A stretch of DNA of 64,000 nt from Amphritea sp. (GTDB lineage: Bacteria > Pseudomonadota > Gammaproteobacteria > Pseudomonadales > Balneatricaceae): positions 1 through 64,000 of the forward strand of contig NZ_JADGEW010000011.1 in the NCBI RefSeq assembly GCF_016744155.1. Reading direction: 5' to 3'. How positions within the stretch are numbered: the first letter of the stretch is position 1; each line of letters begins with the position of its first letter. Positions 7,568 to 16,136 of this stretch are shown piece after piece. Both the position numbers and the translations under genes were made by a program. Under the pieces are notes generated by a model. That model saw only the letters and a list, made by a program, of their open reading frames with translations. It had not been told where the DNA came from and did not search any database.

Positions 7568-9001
7568 TTAACGTCGGCGTGGTTGAGGGCTGATCATATT
7601 GTTGGGCTTGAGGAGATCGCTTAAATCGGCTTCGCTCATTAACTCCTCCTCTCTGATCAGTTCCAGTACGCCACGGCCACTTTCGAGGGCGGCTTTAGCG
7701 ATGCGAGTAGAGTTTTCGTAACCTATGTAAGGAACAACGGCGGTGATGATGCCAATGCTTTGGTCAACCAGTTCCTGGCAACGATTCCGGTTAGCGGTGA
7801 TGCCCCGTATGCAGCGGTTTTTCAGCATATTCATCGCCTGGGTAAGCATGCGCATCGATTCCAATACGTTGTAGGCAATCAAAGGCTCCATGGCATTAAG
7901 CTGGAGCTGGCCCGCTTCAGCACCCATGGTGAGGGCTAGATCGTTACCAATCACCTGGTAGGCAACCTGGTTCATCGCTTCCGGGATGACCGGGTTAATT
8001 TTCCCCGGCATGATTGAGCTGCCCGGTTGCTGTGCGGGCAGGTTTATTTCGGCAAGGCCGCAGCGTGGCCCCATGCTGAGTAAGCGCAGGTCGTTAGATA
8101 TTTTTGATAGCTTCACCGCCAAGCGTTTGAGCATGCCGGAGAACAGCACAAAGGCACCCATATCTGAGCTGGCTTCTACCAGATCAGATGCGCGCTTGAA
8201 TTCAAAGCCGCTCAGTTCAGAGAGATTGTTGACTGCAAGCTTGGCGTATTCCGGATCAGTATTGATACCGGTGCCTATAGCGGTACCGCCCAGGTTAATC
8301 TCTTTGAGGAGTTCAGACAGGCCTGCAATACGGTCAATATCTTCAGTCAGGGTGCTGGCAAAGGATTTGAACTCCTGCCCCAGCGTCATCGGCACAGCAT
8401 CTTGCAGCTGGGTACGCCCCATCTTGATCACATCAGCAAACTCATCACCCTTAGCTGAAAAAGCATCGCGCAGTGATGCCAGTGCTTTGACCAGAGAACC
8501 ATGTTTTAACAGTATCGAAAGGCGGACAGCGGTAGGGTAGGCGTCGTTAGTCGACTGGGACATATTGACGTCATTATTGGGGTGCAGGTAACTGTATTCA
8601 CCTTTGGCGTGGCCCATCTGCTCGAGGGCCACATTAGCGATAACTTCATTGGCATTCATGTTGGTTGAGGTGCCGGCACCGCCCTGAATCATATCCACGA
8701 CGAACTGGTCATGATGTTGACCAGAAAGGATCTTATTGACGGCCGCTTCAATGGCTGATGTCTTAGTGTCGTTCAAAAAGCCCAGCGTGTTATTCGCTTT
8801 GGCACAGGCCAGTTTAACGAATGCTAATGCCTCTACCAGTTGAGGGAAGTGGTGCAGGGGAATGCCGCTGAGATCGAAATTCTTCTGTGCGCGCAGGGTC
8901 TGAATACCAAAATATGCTTCAGATGGAACGAAGGCTTCACCCAATAGATCTTTCTCTTTACGTCCACTCTCTGGTTGTTGCAGCACTATGGCTTCATTCA
9001 T
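7568..9001 (-). CDS. aspA: Aspartate ammonia-lyase (aspartase)
   Basis: This 477-aa protein belongs to the aspartase/fumarase superfamily. It has the signature loop GSSIMPGKINPV, which contributes the catalytic serine, and the conserved GGAGTSTNMNANEV and SQSTNDAYPTA blocks. Aspartase reversibly deaminates L-aspartate to fumarate and ammonia in the cytosol. Aspartase is preferred over class II fumarase because of the adjacent amino-acid symporter and the upstream amino-acid-type sensor, but the two families are close. A sigma-54 type promoter lies about 105-120 bp upstream of the start. Confidence 0.88.
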   Translation of the reverse strand: MNEAIVLQQPESGRKEKDLLGEAFVPSEAYFGIQTLRAQKNFDLSGIPLHHFPQLVEALAFVKLACAKANNTLGFLNDTKTSAIEAAVNKILSGQHHDQFVVDMIQGGAGTSTNMNANEVIANVALEQMGHAKGEYSYLHPNNDVNMSQSTNDAYPTAVRLSILLKHGSLVKALASLRDAFSAKGDEFADVIKMGRTQLQDAVPMTLGQEFKSFASTLTEDIDRIAGLSELLKEINLGGTAIGTGINTDPEYAKLAVNNLSELSGFEFKRASDLVEASSDMGAFVLFSGMLKRLAVKLSKISNDLRLLSMGPRCGLAEINLPAQQPGSSIMPGKINPVIPEAMNQVAYQVIGNDLALTMGAEAGQLQLNAMEPLIAYNVLESMRMLTQAMNMLKNRCIRGITANRNRCQELVDQSIGIITAVVPYIGYENSTRIAKAALESGRGVLELIREEELMSEADLSDLLKPNNMISPQPRRR

Positions 9002-9107
9002 GTTGTTACCTGCGTTGGTTTCTTATTGTGTTAGCCAATGACGATGGCTTATGTTTTACCGCCCCGTGTGAAAGGCTGGGTAATAAACATTTGATACAGT
9101 TTAAGTA

Positions 9108-9123
9108 AGCAGGGAGGATGCCA
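9108..9123 (-). promoter_or_regulatory. Sigma-54 (-24/-12) promoter of aspA
   Basis: On the minus strand the sequence reads TGGCATCCTCCCTGCT. It matches the consensus TGGCAC-N5-TTGCW with GG and GC at the required spacing. Transcription would start near 9097, about 95 bp before aspA. An adjacent gene encodes a sigma-54 activator, which strengthens the call. Confidence 0.65.
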
Positions 9124-9199
9124 AGAGTTTCAAAAAGCTTTTAACCCGTTGTTTCGGTGGGATTAATTGATTTTTTTATTGAACGAATTGCTAACTGAA

Positions 9200-9308
9200 G
9201 GGGTATAACCAGGGGAATAGCGTTGAACGGTTGTTTCTCGTAGAGTCTTTTAAATCAACAGGTTAAACCTATTTCGTTTGGTTATAGGGGGCGCAATGGT
9301 TATAGGGG
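9200..9308. promoter_or_regulatory. Repeated motif, candidate upstream activating sites for the sigma-54 activator
   Basis: TGGTTATAGGGG occurs as two direct copies at 9279-9290 and 9297-9308, 18 bp apart. A near-identical inverted copy, GGGGTATAACCA, lies at 9200-9211. They sit 80-200 bp upstream of the -24/-12 promoter, where enhancer-type activator sites are normally found. Confidence 0.4.
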
Positions 9309-9310
9309 TT

Positions 9311-9350
9311 CAAAGCCGCTAATCAGTCACTAACTGATCAGCGGGGTTTG
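9311..9350 (-). terminator. Hairpin after the response-regulator gene
   Basis: CCGCTAATCAGT and ACTGATCAGCGG form a 12-bp stem with one mismatch and a 5-nt loop, flanked by CAAA/TTTG. It follows the stop of the minus-strand regulator gene at 9388. There is no strong U-tract, so termination is uncertain. Confidence 0.4.
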
Positions 9351-9387
9351 AAAGAAGCTGAAGGCGTCTATCGCTAATACAAGGAGG

Positions 9388-10803
9388 CTAAGGCTGTTTT
9401 TTATTTAACCGCTTGCTCAGCGCGGGTTGCGAAATACCGAGTAAACGCGATGCCAGGGACTGATTGCCCTGAGCACGTTCCATCGCTGCCGCAATCAGCA
9501 GTTCGCCAGCTTCTTGCAGGGTAGGCAGGGGCTGGTCGGGGTTGAAGAGTATTGTTGAGGCGTCTGGGTCTGGCTCTGTGGCGGGGATATCCTGGTTCAT
9601 GACGCGCCGGAATACCTCCATAGACAGCATTTTTGAGCGGTGCTGACTCATCGCATCATAGGCCAGCGCTCTTAATTCACGAACATTGCCCGGGAAGGCG
9701 TAGTTCGCCAACAGTACCGGTAGTTCCTTGGGAATAGTGGGCTTGGTTTTATTAAGTTCTTCGGCGGCTTCCGCAAGAAAGTATTCCAATAGCAGGGTGA
9801 TATCCCCTTTGCGCTGTCGCAGTGGTGGAATCTCTACCTGGTGAATTCTAAGTCTGTAGTAAAGGTCTTTGCGGAACTCACCTGACTGTTGTTTTGCTTC
9901 CAGGTTCTGATGCGTGGCAACGATCACCCTGGCCCGTATTCTTTTCGGGCGGTCACTTCCCAGAGGGTAGTACTCTCCCTCTTGTAGCAGGCGCAGCAGT
10001 TTAACCTGGGATGCCAGACTCAGATCGCCGATCTCATCCAGAAACAGAGTGCCACCAGCAGCCTGTTCAATCATACCTGCACGGGCTTTATCCGCCCCGG
10101 TGAAGGCGCCACGCTGATGGCCAAACAGGGTGTCAGCGAAGACGTTATCATCGAGTCCGGCGACATTGACGCTGATAAGAGGCCCGGTACAGTTGCTGAG
10201 GGTATGAATTGCGTGGGTGATCTGTTCTTTACCGACACCGCTTTCACCCATGATAAGTACGGGCTGGCTGCTGGTTGAAATCGACTCAAGATATTGGAAG
10301 ACAGAGCGCATGCCCTTGTCCTGGGTGATGATCTCTGCGAATACTTCTGGCCGTTCCAGGGTGTCAGTCAGAAAGCGCAGACGCATGGCCTGACTTTCCT
10401 TACGCATCTCTTGTAATTGAATTGCCCGGCGAACCCCTTCGATCAGGCGTTCCTCTTCGGTGGTTTTAACGAAATAATCGAAGGCTCCGAGACGGATACA
10501 TTTCACCGCGGTTTCCAATTGATTCAAACCACTGATAATGATGACACTAACCTCGGGATGCTCTTCAACGATCTGCTGTAACAGCGTCTCTCCAGAGAGG
10601 TGGGGCATGGTCAGATCTAGCAGCACCAGCCCTATGGGTTCCCGGGCGATCGTTGCCATTACTTCGCGGCTGTCTTCACAGCGGTAGATATGATTGATGC
10701 CGCCGCGCCTCTCGAGAGCGATACTGAGGCTACGTAAGAAGGAGGGCTCATCATCTACCAGTAATACGCCAAAGCTGGGGTAGCGACGGTTATTCATAAT
10801 CAA
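9388..10803 (-). CDS. Sigma-54-dependent response regulator (NtrC/DctD type)
   Basis: The 471-aa protein has a receiver domain (about residues 12-125, phospho-acceptor Asp in LLDLTMP), an AAA+ sigma-54 activation domain (about 155-385; Walker A GESGVGKE, the sigma-54-contacting GAFTGA loop, Walker [10 protein letters not shown]) and a C-terminal Fis-type helix-turn-helix ([20 protein letters not shown]). It overlaps the upstream kinase gene by 4 bp (ATGA), so the two are translationally coupled and form a cognate pair. The -24/-12 promoter in front of aspA, just downstream, is its probable target. Confidence 0.93.
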   Translation of the reverse strand: MIMNNRRYPSFGVLLVDDEPSFLRSLSIALERRGGINHIYRCEDSREVMATIAREPIGLVLLDLTMPHLSGETLLQQIVEEHPEVSVIIISGLNQLETAVKCIRLGAFDYFVKTTEEERLIEGVRRAIQLQEMRKESQAMRLRFLTDTLERPEVFAEIITQDKGMRSVFQYLESISTSSQPVLIMGESGVGKEQITHAIHTLSNCTGPLISVNVAGLDDNVFADTLFGHQRGAFTGADKARAGMIEQAAGGTLFLDEIGDLSLASQVKLLRLLQEGEYYPLGSDRPKRIRARVIVATHQNLEAKQQSGEFRKDLYYRLRIHQVEIPPLRQRKGDITLLLEYFLAEAAEELNKTKPTIPKELPVLLANYAFPGNVRELRALAYDAMSQHRSKMLSMEVFRRVMNQDIPATEPDPDASTILFNPDQPLPTLQEAGELLIAAAMERAQGNQSLASRLLGISQPALSKRLNKKQP

Positions 10804-12509
10804 ACTGCTCCTGGAGTAACGGGTAGGGATAGGGTGACACAGGTGCCTTTACCGGGCGCTGATTCATAAATCATACTGCCGCCATGTTCCTGCACGATAC
10901 TGGCTGAAACAGATAGACCCAGCCCCGTACCGCCTTGTTCGCGCTTAGTGGTGAAAAATGGATCGCTCAGGCGGTTTAGATTATCAGGCTCGATGCCACA
11001 GCCCTGATCTCTGATTTTGAGGTGCAACATATTCTCTTTAGGTCGGTAACGGGTCTTGATCGAGATACTTTGCTCAGATGACTCGAGGGATTGGCAGGCG
11101 TTAACGATCAGGTTGATGATGACCTGCTCGATGCGTTGTGCGTTGCCTCGGAACAGCGGCAACTGATCACCATAAGATACTTTGAAGTGGTCGCTGGAAC
11201 TACGAATAGTGTTATCTACCAGGCGGATGGCGGTCGCGAGTACCTTGTTAATATCCACGGTTTCAGTCAGATCTGCGGGGCTTTGACGGGCGAAATCACG
11301 CAGGTCATCAACAATTCGACGAATGCGATGGGTGCCTGCCAGCATATCGTCCAGCATCGGCGCAATCTCAGTACGCATGCGGCTGTAGGTTAGCCCACCC
11401 ATATCGAAGTCTCCATGGGTTCGGTAATGGGCTTCGATAATCTCTTCAATATCCTGGTAGGCCTCTTTCAGCACCGGCAGGTTTAACAGCAGTAGGCTAC
11501 TCGGGTTATTGATTTCATGGGCCACACCGGAAACCAATATGCCCAGAGAGGTCATTTTGTCTGCCTGAAGTAGCTGCTGTTGCTGAAGTTTAAGCTCTTC
11601 GGTACGACGGCTTACCTGCCGGGTTAGCATGCGATTCCAGATCACAATACCCCCCAGTATTAGCAGTAACAGCGCTGAGACGATGGCGGCGGCCTGACCG
11701 ATTTTTTTCCAGGGCAGCCCCGCGTTTTCTAACGGGCCGAGCCAGCGGTCGTATATCGCCTGTTGTCGTCCTGTATTTTTCAATATGGCGAGGCCCTCAC
11801 TGAACTGAGACAGTAGCTCCTCGTTATTTTTTACAACCGCATAGCCATAATGCTGCGCGCCAAAAGGTTTGCCCACCGGGAGTATATTCGATAGCGCCAA
11901 TTCCTGACCTAGATAAAGCCCCGGCAGATTAGCGACCAGTGCGTAATCATGCTGCCCGGATGCGAGTAATCTAAGCGCGGCTGCATGGGTATCAACCAAA
12001 ATTAACCGGGCGCCGACGTCATTCTGCAACAGGTAGTCGTGCATAATACCGCCCCGCTGGACGATAACTTCTCTGTTTTTAAGCTCCGCGAGCTCAGTTA
12101 TTTTCGCATCCCCTTTACGGGCGAAAATGGACTGGTGAATAATGGCGTGGGGAGGTGAGTAGTCATATTTTTTCGATCGTTCTGCGGAGAAAACGATACC
12201 CTGCAACGCGTCCAGTTCGCCTTTTTCAAACTGTTTGCGCATCGCATCCCAGCCGCCTAGCTGAATTTCGATATTCATGCCCATTACTTCGGCGATGGCC
12301 AGGGTTAGCTCAGTGTTGTAGCCATCGGGTTCACCATCTTCGTTGATGAATTCGTAGGGCGGATAGTTACGATCGCCGCCCACCCGTATGACGTCATTCA
12401 GTTCAGCGACACCAGTTCTGGGCATCAGGCTGACCAGCAACATGAAGAGGCAGATGCCCGTAATAGGCAGTCGTTGCTGAAGGAATGTAGTGAATACCCG
12501 TTGCGTCAT
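10800..12509 (-). CDS. Sensor histidine kinase with periplasmic solute-binding (SBP_bac_3) domain
   Basis: This 569-aa protein has an N-terminal signal/anchor segment, a periplasmic amino-acid-type solute-binding domain (about residues 38-260, starting IRVGGDRNYPPYEF), one membrane helix near 272-292, a short coiled linker, and a histidine kinase core with H-box SGVAHEINNPSSLL and ATP-binding N, G1 and G2 boxes (NLIVNACQSL, DQGCGIEPDN, GTGLGLSVSA). Ligands of SBP_bac_3 domains are typically amino acids. With aspA and a dicarboxylate/amino-acid symporter downstream, aspartate or glutamate sensing is plausible but inferred. Confidence 0.9.
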   Translation of the reverse strand: MTQRVFTTFLQQRLPITGICLFMLLVSLMPRTGVAELNDVIRVGGDRNYPPYEFINEDGEPDGYNTELTLAIAEVMGMNIEIQLGGWDAMRKQFEKGELDALQGIVFSAERSKKYDYSPPHAIIHQSIFARKGDAKITELAELKNREVIVQRGGIMHDYLLQNDVGARLILVDTHAAALRLLASGQHDYALVANLPGLYLGQELALSNILPVGKPFGAQHYGYAVVKNNEELLSQFSEGLAILKNTGRQQAIYDRWLGPLENAGLPWKKIGQAAAIVSALLLLILGGIVIWNRMLTRQVSRRTEELKLQQQQLLQADKMTSLGILVSGVAHEINNPSSLLLLNLPVLKEAYQDIEEIIEAHYRTHGDFDMGGLTYSRMRTEIAPMLDDMLAGTHRIRRIVDDLRDFARQSPADLTETVDINKVLATAIRLVDNTIRSSSDHFKVSYGDQLPLFRGNAQRIEQVIINLIVNACQSLESSEQSISIKTRYRPKENMLHLKIRDQGCGIEPDNLNRLSDPFFTTKREQGGTGLGLSVSASIVQEHGGSMIYESAPGKGTCVTLSLPVTPGAV

Positions 12510-12861
12510 GATTGGCTACAGTTCTGTTGAGTGAAAATCCAATGTGCCTAGCGGAGTGCTAATTCAACATAGCATAACCTTTAGTCGTGATACTTGAATA
12601 CTGGAAATTGGCATGCGTAGGGACTGGAATAACCCTTCAAAGTGGAGCACACTCAGTCAGATAGGAAATATGGCTGGTGACAAAGCGTGCCATCACAACA
12701 TAGCAAACCGTGCTTGCGTGTTTTCAGGGGATGAAAAACGATGTGCTTCAGAATAACTCTTTTAGTTCAAATGGATATAGCTCCCTCTGCCTTATTTATA
12801 AGGTGTCAAAACACGCACACAATTAAAATGTTATGTTTCCAGAGAATAAGTAGCAACTGTC
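12510..12861. other. 352-bp intergenic region; left edge of the cassette-like block
   Basis: No convincing gene is present. The first part is upstream sequence of the divergent sensor kinase. The second part contains an attC-like imperfect inverted repeat (12697-12837) immediately before the first small plus-strand gene. Confidence 0.5.
12697..12837. repeat. attC-like imperfect inverted repeat 1
   Basis: The outer arms are AACATAGC (12697-12704) and GTTATGTT (12830-12837), complementary except for one base. An inner perfect 9-bp stem GCGTGTTTT (12716-12724) and AAAACACGC (12808-12816) follows. Total length is 141 bp, at the upper end of attC sizes. It directly precedes the first cassette-like gene. 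Confidence 0.4.
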
Positions 12862-13443
12862 ATGGTTAAGAAGGATATTCTATTAAATGGAATTGTTGTT
12901 GGTGAGCACGATGCCAGCGGTGACAACCTTGAGGATACCAAAGCGGTTCAGGCCATACTCAAGGAAAAAGGGTTGTACCAAGAGGTAACAGCTAATGACG
13001 CTATGTTTAATCAGGCAAACGCTTTTGCCGCAGTTGCGAATGATCTGTACAAACGAGATTTAAAGAAACCTCCCTTTAAGGGCATTAGCGTTTCACCTTT
13101 TGTGGTCAACGCCGTCTTCAGCATAGAGCTTTACCTGAAAGCCATTCACAACTCTTATGGCAACAGAATAAAGGGGCATCACCTAGTAAGTATTTACAAA
13201 GGTATGCCAAAAAAGGGAAAGGAGTATTTTCTTAGCGCAGCCAATGATGTTCGCCCCCATTATCAACTTTATGATGGCGCCGATATTCATTCATGCTTAG
13301 AGTCACTAAATAAGTCCTTTGAGCAGTGGCGCTATGTATATGAACACAATGAGCTTGGCACAGAACTCCAATCAATTCGTTATACCATGCATACCTCACA
13401 CGAGGCATGCTGTAGGGTCAGAGAAAGTGTCAAAAAAACATAA
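12862..13443 (+). CDS. HEPN-like hypothetical protein
   Basis: I do not recognise the 193-aa product as a named family. The central part (about residues 75-115) resembles HEPN-superfamily helices, with a hydrophobic helix FVVNAVFSIELYLKAI followed by a GHHL turn, and a later helix with QWRYVYE. A possible R-x6-H arrangement (RYTMHTSH) occurs near residue 172, reminiscent of the R-X4-6-H motif of HEPN ribonucleases. HEPN proteins are common in toxin-antitoxin, defence and cassette contexts. No partner antitoxin is adjacent. It has no strong ribosome-binding site and is followed closely by an attC-like repeat. Confidence 0.55.
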   Translation: MVKKDILLNGIVVGEHDASGDNLEDTKAVQAILKEKGLYQEVTANDAMFNQANAFAAVANDLYKRDLKKPPFKGISVSPFVVNAVFSIELYLKAIHNSYGNRIKGHHLVSIYKGMPKKGKEYFLSAANDVRPHYQLYDGADIHSCLESLNKSFEQWRYVYEHNELGTELQSIRYTMHTSHEACCRVRESVKKT

Positions 13444-13519
13444 CAAGTCCATCAATATTGCCCCTTCGGGGCTGGACCTCCGCACAGCGTGTTCCGGCCT
13501 ATTATTGAGACGTTAGGTG
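13438..13519. repeat. attC-like imperfect inverted repeat 2
   Basis: It starts ACATAACAAGTC at the stop codon of the HEPN-like gene and ends GACGTTAGGTG. The outer arms pair as TAAC/GTTA, GTC/GAC and CAATA/TATTG with unpaired bases between, and a GCCCC-TTC-GGGGC hairpin lies inside. Extrahelical bases and AAC/GTT cores are typical of attC sites. Confidence 0.5.
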
Positions 13520-13564
13520 TAAATAAAATAATGAACATTCAACAGCTCCTAGATCCTCGTTAAC

Positions 13565-14155
13565 ATGGCTCTTCTTGAACTAATGCTTCTTGTTTTCGTC
13601 CTTCTGATTGCCTTATCCATTGTTTGGAGCACGCTGCAAACTGGTATTTCCCCCATGATGAGCTCAGGCAAAGCGTGCCAAGCCATGCTTGCTTCAATAG
13701 ATAGGCCTGCAAATGGACCTTTAATTGACCTCGGCTCTGGTTGGGGAACGCTCGTTATTGCTGTCGCCCGTAAATACCCACATCAACAAGTGATCGGCTA
13801 CGAACTGTCTTGGTTTCCATGGTTTGTCTCAATAATTAGGAAATATAGTTTAGGTCTGGATAACCTTACGCTCTATCGCAAAGATTTTAAGAATGCTGAA
13901 CTCAGCAATGCTTCTATTCTATTCTGTTATCTTTTCCCTGAAGGTATGGTTGCTCTACATAAAAAACTGAACCGCGAACTATTAAATGAGACTCTCATTG
14001 TGAGTAATACATTCGCTTTACCTTCATGCCAGCCTACAAAAGTGATCAGACTTAAAGATGTCTACCAAACTCCGATTTACGTATATTATTGGCAGCCAAA
14101 GTGCTCTTTTACTCCGCGGAATAATAATGACGAAAGCCTTATTAAAAATGAATAA
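13565..14155 (+). CDS. Membrane-anchored class I SAM-dependent methyltransferase
   Basis: The 196-aa protein has one N-terminal membrane helix (residues 4-25) followed by a Rossmann-type methyltransferase with motif I LIDLGSGWGTLVIAVA and an acidic strand-2 residue in VIGYELSW. This layout resembles the FAM173/ATPSCKMT-like methyltransferases, which modify protein lysines, but the substrate here is unknown. The ATG at 13565 lacks a strong Shine-Dalgarno, as is common for cassette genes. Its stop codon falls inside a long palindrome (14151-14201). Confidence 0.7.
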   Translation: MALLELMLLVFVLLIALSIVWSTLQTGISPMMSSGKACQAMLASIDRPANGPLIDLGSGWGTLVIAVARKYPHQQVIGYELSWFPWFVSIIRKYSLGLDNLTLYRKDFKNAELSNASILFCYLFPEGMVALHKKLNRELLNETLIVSNTFALPSCQPTKVIRLKDVYQTPIYVYYWQPKCSFTPRNNNDESLIKNE

Positions 14156-14201
14156 TTGGGGTCAGTGTAGATTTAAATTAATTATACACTGCCCAATTAT
14201 T
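14151..14201. repeat. Long near-perfect palindrome at the methyltransferase stop
   Basis: AATAATTGGG-GT-CAGTGTA (14151-14169) and TACACTGCCCAATTATT (14185-14201) form a 17-bp stem with a 2-nt bulge and a 15-nt AT-rich loop. The stop codon TAA lies in the left arm. It could be a terminator or a REP-like palindrome; there is no U-run. Confidence 0.6.
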
Positions 14202-14247
14202 ATCTTTGTTCTACCGGTGCTGCATGAAACTGCAACCATAGGACGGG

Positions 14248-14328
14248 GTATAAAAAGATAGAAAGGCCAGCCAGATAGTCAAAAATTCCGCTTCGCTCTG
14301 GTTTTCGTCTCCTGTGATGGAGTTATAC
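14248..14328. repeat. Weak attC-like repeat
   Basis: GTATAA (14248-14253) and GTTATAC (14322-14328) are complementary at six bases. The interval holds an imperfect stem around TTCCGCTTCGCTCTGG. The position between two small plus-strand genes fits a cassette boundary, but pairing is poor. Confidence 0.22.
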
Positions 14329-14346
14329 ATCTAGTGAGTGCAACAA

Positions 14347-14706
14347 ATGGTTTCTAAAACAAAATTATATTCAAAGCTAGATGACCTCGAAATAGAGTTA
14401 AAGGAACGTTTGGTTCCGCATCTGCAGCAGGCTGCGGCTGGAAACAATGATTTAGCCTTCTGTGTGACGGGTTATCATTCGTTTAAGCAGGTGAAATTAC
14501 AGTCTGACAAAACGATGGAAGCGTTAGTCGATATAGGCGCTCAAATATTATCGCTAAAAGAAAAACTCGGTGAATCCTCTGATGGCTCAATCGCAGAGCG
14601 TATTTGTTGGTACTGCCATGAATGGAGCAATACTGGAAAACAGTATCGTAAAAGTGCGCAAGGGTTGGCAAAACAGTTTCTAACTGAACTCAGTTCAAAC
14701 ACATAA
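14347..14706 (+). CDS. Hypothetical protein, helical
   Basis: This is about 119 aa from the ATG at 14347; an in-frame GTG at 14338 would add three residues. The product is predicted to be largely helical and charged, with no signal peptide or membrane segment and no family I recognise. Features are a Cys/His cluster ERICWYCHEWSN near the C-terminal third and an amphipathic start. It is flanked by candidate attC-like repeats on both sides, so it may be a single-gene cassette. Confidence 0.55.
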   Translation: MVSKTKLYSKLDDLEIELKERLVPHLQQAAAGNNDLAFCVTGYHSFKQVKLQSDKTMEALVDIGAQILSLKEKLGESSDGSIAERICWYCHEWSNTGKQYRKSAQGLAKQFLTELSSNT

Positions 14707-14767
14707 CAAGGCAGGCAACGGACACAAAAAAGGTCGTTTTTTTGGGTCCGCTGCTTTAACGTTGTAC
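14702..14767. repeat. attC-like imperfect inverted repeat 3
   Basis: CATAACAAG at the stop codon of the preceding gene opens a 65-bp element ending AACGTTGTAC. The arms GCAG-gcaa-CGGAC-A-CAAAAAA and TTTTTTTGGGTCCGCTGC pair with 4-nt and 1-nt extrahelical insertions, a geometry typical of attC sites. Confidence 0.5.
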
Positions 14768-14921
14768 TCTCAAAGATTAGACAAAATCCAATGCATTCTA
14801 TGTTGCAGGCTCATTTATAGATTTGGCCGGTGGTAAATAGCTCATAACAAAGCCGATTGAGACATGCGTTTGGGCTGTTGTTTGAGGTGTATGTGTCGAG
14901 ATAAATTTATATGGTAACCCT

Positions 14922-15185
14922 ATGATAGATACTATTTTCAACGTTAGACGCTATATTGCTGAATACAGTGAAGAGACCGAAGAGCTAACCGCTGAGTATG
15001 ATTTGGCTTCATTTGATCTGGTCAGGTTTCAAGCGGAACTAAACGAGCCCAATAGTGAAGATCCAATGTTTGATTGCTATCCGATTCAAGAGATTAATGT
15101 CATCTTCATTGAGCACTATATGAGTCATAAGATTTCATGGGACTTTAATAAAAACTCGTACTTTGTTGAAGCTCATTGCATTTAA
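14922..15185 (+). CDS. Small acidic hypothetical protein
   Basis: The 87-aa product has no signal peptide or membrane helix and is rich in Glu and Asp. Its middle reads EYDLASFDLVRFQAEL, and a C-terminal segment rich in aromatic residues ends FVEAHCI. I cannot assign a function. The gene is preceded by 215 bp containing an attC-like repeat but no promoter I could identify, and the ribosome-binding site is weak. It could be a small immunity-type or orphan cassette protein; that is speculation. Confidence 0.5.
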   Translation: MIDTIFNVRRYIAEYSEETEELTAEYDLASFDLVRFQAELNEPNSEDPMFDCYPIQEINVIFIEHYMSHKISWDFNKNSYFVEAHCI

Positions 15186-15332
15186 AAAACAGTTTAGTGC
15201 ACCTACAGATAATACCGTATTGTCAGCAGAAATCTCTTTTGGTGGGCTTGTGAGACAGAGTCGTCATGATTTTTGATAAGCTAATTGCAGTACGTTGTTG
15301 AAGGCCATATTCATATATTGGGTTTACCCACG

Positions 15333-16136
15333 ATGACCAATCACATAAAAATTATTAGTGACACCATCACGCAATCAGGCGCCGTTAATCACCGCGATAG
15401 AATTGAAATATACAATAGCCTTTCCGCTCAGCTTATAGGGGCATTGGCAGGGTCTGGCCTTTCTAAAAAACAAGTAGAAGAAGAACTAGAACGATACCAG
15501 CATGCCGTCGCTCAAGTTGAAGAGGGTTATGGTGGTAAAGTAATCAAAGATACGTCAGAAGACACATTAGGTATCTTTTCCTCCCTGTTTAAAAAGATCG
15601 CTTATGGGTTATCACTAACGGCTTTCGGTTATGCGCTCTACTATGGCTATATGCACTATTCAGATTGGTTTGGGGGACAAGCTTCGTCAGAGAGTTCAAC
15701 CATTCTAAAGATGGAATGCGATGGCGGTCCACGACTGGTTGAATGGTTTAAGCCCAATGGCGAATTACTGCGTTATGAGATGAAAGCTTCCGCTCAGTAT
15801 TTAGTTGAAGTAGAAAAGAGCATTGATCAGCTACCTCTATTCGCTTATTCGCAACATGGTGGTGTGATTTCAAATATGTGCACTGGTACGAACCCTATAT
15901 CTACGTGTTTTTCCGATATATCTGCTGAGCGTGTTCGCTACAAAATTAAACACTTCAAGTCAGAAAATGATTCAAAAATGGATGATTCGTATGGCTTTAG
16001 AGAGGTCGATTTGAATCTCATGGATGGAACCTTGTTAATGCAATACATGCGCTTTGATATGGAAGGCCGGATGGATTTAAGGTCGGCAGAGGTGCTGTCA
16101 TGCACAATGCTTAACGCTGAGGTGGATGATGCTTAG
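15333..16136 (+). CDS. Single-pass membrane protein of unknown function
   Basis: This is about 267 aa from the ATG at 15333; a TTG at 15285 would give 283 aa. A cytosolic helical N-terminal part (about 1-85) contains an EEELERYQHAV segment, followed by one membrane helix (about 90-115, YGLSLTAFGYALYYGYMHY) and a roughly 145-residue C-terminal domain with four cysteines, probably periplasmic. Its 3' end overlaps the next gene by 11 bp, so the two are probably translated together. No family is recognised. Confidence 0.6.
   Translation: MTNHIKIISDTITQSGAVNHRDRIEIYNSLSAQLIGALAGSGLSKKQVEEELERYQHAVAQVEEGYGGKVIKDTSEDTLGIFSSLFKKIAYGLSLTAFGYALYYGYMHYSDWFGGQASSESSTILKMECDGGPRLVEWFKPNGELLRYEMKASAQYLVEVEKSIDQLPLFAYSQHGGVISNMCTGTNPISTCFSDISAERVRYKIKHFKSENDSKMDDSYGFREVDLNLMDGTLLMQYMRFDMEGRMDLRSAEVLSCTMLNAEVDDA

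Larger units (their letters stand above)
9002..9387. other. 386-bp regulatory intergenic region upstream of aspA
   Basis: No gene is seen here. It contains a -24/-12 promoter reading toward aspA (9108-9123), three copies of TGGTTATA(G)GGG-like repeats (9200-9211 inverted, 9279-9290 and 9297-9308 direct), a short palindrome AGGTTAAACCT (9260-9270) and a hairpin after the response-regulator gene (9311-9350). Confidence 0.6.

Noticed and set aside
7986-8540. A 184-codon plus-strand frame within aspA
   Set aside because: It is antisense to conserved aspartase motifs and lacks a start signal.
12669-12755. A 28-codon frame in the gap before the HEPN-like gene
   Set aside because: It overlaps the attC-like repeat, has no ribosome-binding site and no recognisable content.
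14093-14108. TGGCAGCCAAAGTGCT, a sigma-54-like match
   Set aside because: It is inside the methyltransferase coding sequence, no activator gene is next to it, and no gene start follows at the right distance.
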